From contig OX457063.1 of NCBI GenBank assembly GCA_949752795.1, positions 66,673,783 through 66,737,782 of the forward strand: a stretch of DNA of 64,000 nucleotides. The letters run 5' to 3'. Shown here piece by piece: positions 56,286-64,000 of the stretch (position 1 is the stretch's first letter; each line of letters starts with the position of its first letter). The position numbers and the translations under genes are program-made. Source of the DNA: Hyperoodon ampullatus (Eukaryota > Chordata > Mammalia > Artiodactyla > Ziphiidae). The notes below the pieces were generated by a model. The model worked only from the letters and a program-made list of their open reading frames with translations, was not told the origin of the DNA and ran no database searches.

Positions 56286-57289
56286 AAGTGATATATCAAA
56301 TTTAATATTGCTGATTTGGGGCTCCTACATAGCTGTTCAATAATCTGAGTGCTGATTTTGGATGCAAATAATTTGTTATCTCTTAGTTTTTAAAAAATAT
56401 TTAATAAACCGGAAAGCCATGTCTTCAGTATTTTATTCTAAGTCCACACTTCTCAAATGTGAACACAGTCATATTCTAGAATATCAGTGGTATGGCACCC
56501 ACTGCCTACTTTTTTATGAGCTTCTTATGGGCTCTTGTCTACCTGTTGCCACAGCTCTGGTTCAGCTTTTAGATTTATTAGTTTCTGATTTGAGGCAGTT
56601 ACATATGTTTCCATTTATAATTTTCAGAAATAAATACTGGCATGTTCCGAGACAGGAAAACACTGCATTGGTAGATAAGGGCCCTCTCTTGCTGGGCTTG
56701 ACTGGCTGCCACCAGCTCTGACATCCTCTGACCCTTGGCATGGAAAGAATGTAAGTGGGAATCAAGGGCCCCAGGTAGCTTCTGTTTGTTTTTGTAAGAG
56801 ATCCAGATCTAAGGGGTTTGAGAAGATGCCAGATTTTATAAACACAGAGCCAAAGAAAAGAACAAGGATGGCAGGGAGGGACCAGGCATCAGGGAGGTGT
56901 ACTTGCAGGGAGAAGAGCTTGGCGGAAAATGAGCTTTCATTCATTTCTATGGGTAGAATTTTTAAGATTAACATGCTAATTTCCTTATTGAAGTCAAACA
57001 AGATTTTAAGTCATTTATCAGGGTTCATAGAGTGCTTATATATATAAGTCAGAATAAAAGTAAATGAACCATGAACGCTAACATGCATCTAACAAATTTA
57101 ATAAGATTTAAAAGTTAAGTCAACCAATGGAGGCTGCAGTTTCCTCCAGAGCCCCTTTACAAGTTTTAACCTGGGTTACCTTTTTTTTTTCCTTTTCTTT
57201 CCCCTCTCTTCATTTTACACAATGTCTTGTGTGGCTTCTTTAGCCTCAACTTTTAGAGCACGAAAGCTTGTTTTTAGAGGGAATTTCGT
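56286..57289. other. No gene recognised
   Basis: The 119-residue frame at 56362-56721 shows no domain and overlaps a minus-strand frame. A poly-T run lies near 57181. Confidence 0.4.
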
Positions 57290-57845
57290 TTTTAGTTATG
57301 ATGCTGAGCAACGGGCTCGTGTGCCCACGGGGTGTAACCAAACTCTGATAGTGGATGTCTGTGGCAAAGTAAGGGTTTATTTGTAGGGTGCCAAGCAAGG
57401 GAGTGGGAGACAAGCCTCAGATCCACTCCATCTTGGTGTCTGAGTTAGGGATATTTTAAAAGGGAAGAACAAAGAAACTGGGATTAGTTACATCTTGTGA
57501 CATTTCTGTGACAATTCTTTATTGCGGCTTCGCAAGTCAGGATGTCTCTGGTTTACGAATCTCTGGCCAGGTGGTCCATGGCTCAGGGGTCTGTGAGCTC
57601 ATCTTGCCCCGGAGAAACAGCCTGTGTTTGTACATTGAGGATGATAGCAACAACAGCAATTTTAGCAATTTTAGTATTTAGTTATCGATAACAGCAATCT
57701 TAGTCATCTGACTCCGGTTGATTAGCATTCAGTTAGCACAGGATTGAGGTCACAGGGGACAAGAAATTGGTTGAGATCCTAGCTTAGGTGGGCTTACTGT
57801 CAATTTCCACAGCAGTCACTGCTCAAGAACATAGCCGAGGGTGTC
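57290..57845 (-). mobile_element. Probable endogenous retrovirus LTR, antisense
   Basis: On the minus strand the left part reads as an R-U5 end: CTACAAATAAACCCTTACTT contains an AATAAA signal, followed by CCACAGACATCCACTATCAG and a GTTTGGTTACACCCC block. The plus strand has GTTTATTTGTAGGGTGCCAA near 57377. The rest (CACTCCATCTTGGTGTCTGA, TCTGGCCAGGTGGTCCATGG) has no tandem structure. No internal viral genes are visible, so it would be a solo LTR. Ends and family are not fixed. Confidence 0.45.
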
Positions 57846-59254
57846 TGGCCCTGCCTGGGACTTTCCCTCCCACCCATGGCTTCATTTACCAGAGGATCTG
57901 GAAGGATTGTCCATGCATCTTAAGCCAGGCTATTTGAAATTTACTAGCACAGTGGTTCAAGGGAGACTTACACAGAGAAAGGAGGAGAAAGTAGACTTAT
58001 ATGTCATTACAAGTTCTAAAGGAATAGTTTTTTTTTTTCCTGTAGGAAGCGCTCTGGTTTAATTCATCGACAGGAGGATGGGATGATGGAGATTTTATCC
58101 ACATGACTTTCTTATCCTTTGCTTCCCCCACCCTCCCAACACTTCAGACTGAAGAGTGAGCCGTTCTTTTTCTCTTTCATGTTTAGGAAACAAAGCTGTG
58201 GTTGGTGGTAATTCCTTCAGGGTATCAGTCACCAACATTTTTTGTATGCCTTGCGTAAGTCAGGAATCATGCCATCGAAACACATGCCTGCCACTTAGCC
58301 AGCATCAGCAGGCCTCACCAGCTGATACACTTAGCACATGTTTAACTGAGGTGCCAAAGGGTGCAGAGGTACGAGACTCTAGTAGCGGAGATGCTTGGTA
58401 AGACTTGTTTTGTCAATTCTTCCAGACTTTGTTAAGTCTTCATAATACTCCCAGTCAATCCTAATTTAGGTTTAGGATTTCTCTTCTTGATCCTGGGGAG
58501 GGGTATTTGACCATCCATAGAGCAAAAACAAGTCCCTGGGACTCTGCTTCCCTCTCAAAGGCTTCAGAATTTCCAAACCCTGGGGAGGTGTCTCTCTGGA
58601 TTTCAGGTCTCAGGAGAGGCTGATACATTCCAGGAGCTTGACTTCCTCGGGCTTTTTATTGGAATTGACCCTTATTCTGGACAGAGGACAAATCAGGGAC
58701 TGTGCCTTGAAAGTAGAAATTTAATAGCCTTGCTCCAGGGTAAAGTTATAATGGGGAATGGGTGCTGGTGAGGCTTTATCTAGCTTTAAGCTGCCCCACC
58801 CCAGTTCATCCTTATTAATTCCTAATACTTGTAACACAGCTCTCCTGGTGAGACCTTAAGCCTGATTAAGTCCCACTCCACTATTAAGATGTAACTGTAC
58901 ACTTTGCTCATGCTGTCGTATTTCTGTCAGTTTGAAGTCTCTGTTTAAATCAAAAGAGTACTCTGACTGCATTTGCCTAGAAGATTAGTTATCCAGATTG
59001 GCTCAAAGCCCATGAGTAGAAGTATTAATCTCTGTGTTGTCTTAAATACCTAGGGACAATTCACGGGGACAGCTCAATCTGGAGTGCTGTGTGGAGTTCA
59101 TTCTCACTTGTTAATTAACAAGCTCTTTTGGGAACTTGAGGCTCTGGAGCTGAACACCTGACTTTAGGTGACTCTGGGATGTTATCGTCTTAAAGCTGGT
59201 CTCATCGTTAACATGCAGGAGCATTTGAAGAGTTTGATATAGTTTAGAAAAAAT
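57846..59254. other. No gene recognised
   Basis: Intron-like DNA, about 1.4 kb. Frames at 57841-58062 and 58156-58401 have no domain. Confidence 0.4.
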
Positions 59255-59485
59255 TAATCTCTGTAAGCCAATTTATATGATGTTCAAGGACAAGCAAAAT
59301 GAATCCATTGTAATAAAGGCCAGAATAGTGGTTACCTCTGGAAAGAGTGGGGACAGGGCAGGGGATGAGCTATCTGGAGTATAGGACATGTTCTATATCT
59401 TGCTGTGTGGGGGAGTTACATGGGGACATACAGATATACAAATTCATAGAGCTATACATCAGTGAAAAAGAAAAAGTATTCTCAT
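59255..59485 (+). mobile_element. Old L1 3' fragment
   Basis: AGCCAATTTATATGATGTTC, GGCCAGAATAGTGGTTACCT, GGGGACAGGGCAGGGGATGA and TACAAATTCATAGAGCTATA match late L1 in sense order. Confidence 0.7.
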
Positions 59486-59544
59486 CTAAGAGTTTATGCC
59501 ATCAATCTCCAAGCTCATAGACTTTGTTAAAGATTCTCAGTGTA

Positions 59545-59758
59545 TGGGACTTCCCTGGTGGCGAGTGGTTAAGACTCCATTCTCCCAATGCAGGGGGCCT
59601 GGGTTCGATCTCTCAATGAACTAGATCCCACATGCATGCTGCAACTAAGAGTTCGCATGCCACAACTAAGGAGCCAGCCAGCCACAACTAAGTAGCCTAC
59701 CTGCTGCAACCAAGACCTGGAACAACCAAATAAGTAAATAAAATAAATATTTTTTAAA
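59545..59758 (+). mobile_element. CHR SINE, older long-type copy
   Basis: GGGACTTCCCTGGTGGCGAG head, GGGTTCGATCTCTCAATG around the B box, several CCACAACTAAG modules and AACAACCAAATAAGTAAATA tail. Flanks ATTCTCAGTGTA (59533-59544) and ATTCTCAATGTA (59759-59770) differ at one base. Confidence 0.9.
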
Positions 59759-59774
59759 ATTCTCAATGTAAGCC

Positions 59775-60565
59775 TTTGGAAGGTTTTAAGATTGTGTTGG
59801 GAGTAATGTGATGAGATTTGTACTTTGAAGAGCTCTCTCTGGTTGTTGCTGGAGAAAGGATGGGGTGAAAGAGTGAAAGCAGTGACAGTGGCTTGGGAGA
59901 CTGGTGCAATGAGCCAGCAAGAGACAGTGGACGCTTGGATTAGACGGTGGTGGGGAGATAAGGGGATGGAGAGACGGGTGGGGTGTGGGAGCGTTGAGGA
60001 TGACTCCCAAGACTCCAGAATGGGAGTATGGATGGAGAGGCCGTTGCTTAGAGATCAAGAATTCAGCTGGAGACAGGTTAAGTTTCAGATGCCCGTGAGC
60101 CAGCCTTAGAGATGACAAGTAGGTAATTAAGTGAATGAGTCTGGAGCCAGTAAATAGGTCTGGGCTGAAGTGATAAATTCATGAGTGGCTGGTGGGGTAT
60201 TTAAAGCAATGGGAATGCCTGAGATCACTTTGGGCAAATGCATAGAGTTGGAAGGAAAGAGATTCCAAGACTCTGCCCTGGCGAATTGCCACATTTAGAG
60301 GTCAGGTAGGGGAGGAGTCGGAAACCGAGGCTAAAAAGGCGTGCAAGAGAGGTAGAAGGACAGCAAGGAGACTGCGCGATGCCCTAGGAGGGAAGAGTGC
60401 CGCTAGAAGCAGGGAGTGGTCAACTGTGCTGGACACTGTTGAAAGTCAGGTAAGTGGAGGATTGAAATCCTCAGTTGGATTTGGCAGCATTGAGGCCATG
60501 GTCATATTGGCAAGAATGGCTTACGTGGAGGGGTGGTGTTAGAAGCCACTGCAAAGACAGATTTG
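59775..60565 (-). repeat. Long L2 fragment, antisense
   Basis: CTTTGGAAGGTTTTAAGATT, TTGAGGATGACTCCCAAGAC, GGAGACAGGTTAAGTTTCAG, GGTCTGGGCTGAAGTGATAA, AGGGAGTGGTCAACTGTGCT and TCAGTTGGATTTGGCAGCAT are antisense L2 RT landmarks in the correct order. GTGGTCAACTGTG is the complement of the segment encoding the FDTVDH-type RT motif. All frames are broken. Confidence 0.8.
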
Positions 60566-61917
60566 TTTTTTCCCTGCAGGACATTTATCGCATTAGCTGT
60601 GTATTCAGAATATCCATACTTTATGTAACGTTTAATAGTGTAGCAACATTTAAATTACAAGTTTAATTCTAGAGCACAATGTAAAAGGGATTAATTGGGG
60701 TCCCAATTTCTTAGTTGTTTTAGTCAAAGCAATTGAATTCAGAAAATGCTGTGGGAAATTATTTGGGAGTCCATATATTTACTCGGTAGAGTTTTTGAAG
60801 AGATTATTTTCACGGTCTGTTCCTGGCCTCCACATAGAAAGGAACTGCATGATACTCGAGTCATGCTGCTTTAGAGGACAGTCTTGAGTGAGGTTTCTTG
60901 GGACATTTAGAGTTTCTCCAGCTGATATTCAGGCTAAGTATCCCTCTAGGCTAAAATGACCAGCATTTTTCTTAAACTTATTACAGAAATCCTGATAAAG
61001 AAAAGAAACCAGGACAGTCAGTACTCATGCCACATTATTTCAAAAGTCAAAACATACTGTTTTGTTGACTTAAATACATAAGCTTAGCAAAAAGAAAAAC
61101 AAACAAACAGAAAAAATGTCTCAGAATTGTGCCCAGGTCTTCAGTGTAGGAAGTATTTTGTGAATATGATGCATCGTATTGCTTTGGTCAATAACTTTGA
61201 AAAGTACAGAGGAGAAGTGTGACTCTTACATCCTGGAGGGTTGTGGTGACACAGGCCTTGAACTTGAGTGTTCCACAATTCTGGGAACGAAGGCAACAAT
61301 TTGAGTATTACCTAGAGCCCGGAAAGTTGTGGCTGCCCAAGGGATATTAAATGTTGAATAATATTACATTGAATAGAAAACCTGCCCCTGACAATCTCCT
61401 TTGTCTTGCTTTCTTTCTGAGTCTCAGTCTCTTAAGAGAAATGATCTGTAATAAATTTCATATTCTTATTCCACTTAGGAGGTTCTGCTGAGAATTGCAA
61501 GGTCAAAACTCTAGTGAGGTTCTTTATACACTTATATCAATGGGGAGAGCCTTGACATCCTGTTTAATGGGACAGTGGCACATATTAGGCTTTTACTATA
61601 GGTGTTTCATATTTTTAGGATGAAATTTGATTTTACAGCACAGTCATATTTATAAAATATTTTGTCTGTCTCCCTCGTCTCCCCACTGTTTTTGCACCCG
61701 TCTCCTTTCCATATACACACGTACACCATTTTTATTTTGGGGTCCATTACTCCTTCTACATCCCTTATTGCTGCCAAAACCACATGGGCTGAAGGCTGGG
61801 CTGGATGGACAGACACCTCCCCCTACCCTTCTTTGTGTGGTTGGAAAACTTTTCTGTTTTTTGTGTGTTTTTTTTTCTGAATAAAAAAGATTCTACTAAC
61901 TAAAAGAAGAAAAATGA

Positions 61918-61977
61918 TACATATATATAAAATTATATGTTATATAATTATAGTATATAAAAATTATATATATATGT
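61918..61977. repeat. (TA)n-rich tract
   Basis: ATACATATATATAAAATTAT followed by further TATATA blocks. Able to form cruciforms. Confidence 0.8.
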
Positions 61978-62779
61978 TTTTTCTTTTTCACGTGTGCTGG
62001 GATGACCAAGGTGAGAAAGTGGTGAGGAGATTAATTGGTTCTGGAACTTTGCCAGGGTTTCAGGGGAGGTTGGATGTCCAGCTTGGTCCAGGTGAACTTG
62101 AGTCTTCAAGAATCTAGAGAGACTTGGGGGAGTATCTGTAACCCATTGAAAGAGCTGGTTCACAGATCTCAGGGTTTACTTTAGATTAGAACGCACATCT
62201 TTCTTAGATGGAGGTGGGGTATGTGTGGATTTATTTTGGAGGTAGCCAAAATAGGATTTGCCTTGATTGCTTGAGGATTTTTCATTAGCGTGAAAGAACC
62301 TTGTAAGTAAGTACTCATGTATGTGGTGCTGTGATTTTTGACATACAGGTGGTATCAGACTAAATTGTTCCAAGGCTTGGTGAGGCTGAGTCACGGAGCT
62401 CTTGGAGGTAGCTGTGGGTGTGAATGGGGAGAAACTTGAGTGAGAGGTTTCTTCTCCTCTGAAGGCTGGTTGATGATGAGGATGATGCCTGCTGGTTTTG
62501 ATCACATGCTAAAGATGTGGTCCTGCTCACTGTCTTGGCATGATCAAAGTAAAGCCCAGAAAATTTGTGTGTGCTCTATGACCCTGGGGTCCCAACGGTC
62601 TCAAACGAGATTTAGAATGTACCTTTTCTACATAGAGTCAGGAAAGCGGAAGTCTCCTGCTGTTTGCTCTTGGTGTACTCTTATTTTCCTCCTTTTCCAC
62701 CATGCTTTCTTGCTGACCCTCTGCTACAGTTGATACCAAGACATTTGAAAGTCCTTCCCAAGAGCCAGGAAGGGATCAT

Positions 62780-62825
62780 TTTGTTATTATTATTGCTGTT
62801 GTTATTATTACTATTACTATTATTG
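62780..62825. repeat. (TTA)n-like trinucleotide tract
   Basis: TTGTTATTATTATTGCTGTT followed by further TTA and CTA units. It encodes a poly-Leu stretch in one frame, which has no significance as a gene. Confidence 0.8.
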
Positions 62826-63734
62826 CAGAGAGGAGAGGAATTGGGTTTGACAGGTAGAGGGGGGACTCCAACAAGAGAATGTGGCTGGATGCAGGGAAGC
62901 CCTAGGGCTGAGATGTGAGAGAGTTATACAGGATATTACTGAAGAGAACAATGCCATAAATATGCAAAGCATACAGAATTGGGCATCTGGTTCCAAAAAT
63001 GCTACCACTGCAAAATTACAATTGCAACATTTTCTTAGTACATAAGCCAAGCGTTATTGTAGCCGGAGAGGAGGCAGCTGAACTGGAGATAGTGAACACA
63101 CCTAAAGGAACGTGGCCCAGGATGGAGCTGCACAAACACAAAAGGGCCGCCTGCTGGCATGGAAAGCGCCTCGGGGCTGAAACAACAGAAGCTGAGGTTG
63201 AAATGTCTGCCTGGGATGTGTGGTTTGCACTGGCTCTGTTTTGAAGGCCTTGGGAAAACAGCCCTACAGATAAACTCTCCAGATTTGCCATCCAAAACCG
63301 GCACAAAAGCAACAGCTCTCTCTAACTTGGCAATATTGAAGAGCTTCCTGGCTGCTAACTCACAGTATGCAATCTCTTTGTATGCTCTGAATTTCATCTG
63401 AATACTATTAATATAAATAGAGATAGTGGGGGGTCACTGCCCTCCCCAACACGCAGACCCTGGTACTTTTTTCTTCATTGCCTCTGGACTCTTCTGCTTA
63501 GCAGGTCGGGTCCTTCTAATCTGGAAAACCCATGGAGGAATGTTTAAAGGACCAAGACCTGAGTCAGGTGAACCTGAACCTTCATCTGTAAAAAGCTACT
63601 GTAATAACTCCTTGGCAGGGATGTTATGAAAATTAATTTAATTTACTAATTAAGTTAATTGCATGTAATTGTATTATTTAAACGTAATGTAAAAATGTAT
63701 TATCATTAGATGCCTGCGTATGTAAAAGGTTTAA

Positions 63735-63880
63735 TCATAGTATGTTACTAGGTGCTCACCGTGTCCTACCCACGGTCCTACCGGCTTTGTACACAGTATC
63801 TCATTTGGGATAAGCAACTTCATCCAAAATCACAGAGCTCATAAGGAGCAGAACTGAGATTTGAAATCCTTAGAACTGAC
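63735..63880 (-). repeat. MIR, antisense
   Basis: ACTAGGTGCTCACCGTGTCC, CACAGTATCTCATTTGGGAT, ACTTCATCCAAAATCACAGA and CAGAACTGAGATTTGAAATC follow the complement of MIR. Confidence 0.65.
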
Positions 63881-64000
63881 AGCAGAGCCTCTGTGTAGCC
63901 ACTGCTACTCTCCCCTCACTTGGAATCTGATTTGATAGATGTAGTACTGACTAAATTCATCTAGTTAAATATAGAGCAGTCCAAAGCTTATGTGTTCTTC
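63881..64000. other. No feature recognised at the window end
   Basis: Unique-looking sequence after the MIR. Confidence 0.4.

Larger units (their letters stand above)
60566..63734. other. No gene recognised; low-complexity tracts within
   Basis: Intron-like DNA. It contains a (TA)n-rich stretch at 61918-61977 and a (TTA)n-like tract at 62780-62825. Around 63000-63400 is a GC-richer, repeat-free block with overlapping frames on both strands (120, 98 and 81 residues), none with a recognisable domain. Confidence 0.4.

Overview
This is mammalian nuclear DNA, almost certainly from a cetacean. The main evidence is ten tRNA-derived SINEs of the CHR type (Cetacea-Hippopotamidae-Ruminantia). The commonest form here is the short, CpG-rich version ending in a GCCCGCGTA-type tail, which is typical of whales and dolphins. 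I saw no BovB or other ruminant-specific repeat. L1 3' ends of cetartiodactyl type fit the same placement. The rest is ordinary mammalian repeat: L2, MIR, MaLR LTRs and hAT-Charlie elements.

There is no complete protein-coding gene in the window. Every long open frame is either repeat-derived or lies in GC-rich sequence where stop codons are rare. The one strong gene-related signal is a CpG island at about 25570-27495. It has three CCAAT boxes (two in a 19-bp tandem duplication, one inverted), GC boxes, no TATA box, and a candidate first coding exon. That exon has an ATG at 26800 in good Kozak context, 16 codons, then a GTGAGT splice donor at 26848. I do not recognise the gene. If the exon is real, everything to the right is the start of a long first intron (at least 37 kb) and everything to the left is upstream intergenic DNA.

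Layout: 1-8800 holds a long antisense L2 with a MER5A beside it, an ancient repeat, one MIR, one CHR SINE and two L1 3' ends. 8800-25240 is mostly unique or undateable sequence, with an L1 that keeps its 5' end but has lost its 3' end (11425-14555), a MaLR LTR (18033-18473), one CHR SINE and an antisense L1. 25240-27500 has a CHR SINE directly upstream of the CpG island. 27500-64000 is intron-like, with clusters of CHR SINEs (35268-36112, 41950-43694, 46797, 52555, 59545), four L2 tracts, two hAT elements, a second MaLR LTR, a probable antisense ERV LTR and many MIRs.

The most unusual signals are structural. They are a perfect 105-bp tandem duplication (54101-54310), several sharp inverted repeats that look like template-switch mutations (8682-8716, 11574-11682, 42821-42944), a pair of 71-bp arms facing each other about 1 kb apart (49639 and 50608), and an uninterrupted 117-base pyrimidine tract (39484-39600). 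I found no evidence of a new multi-gene system. Repeat family names come from recognition by eye, not from a database search.
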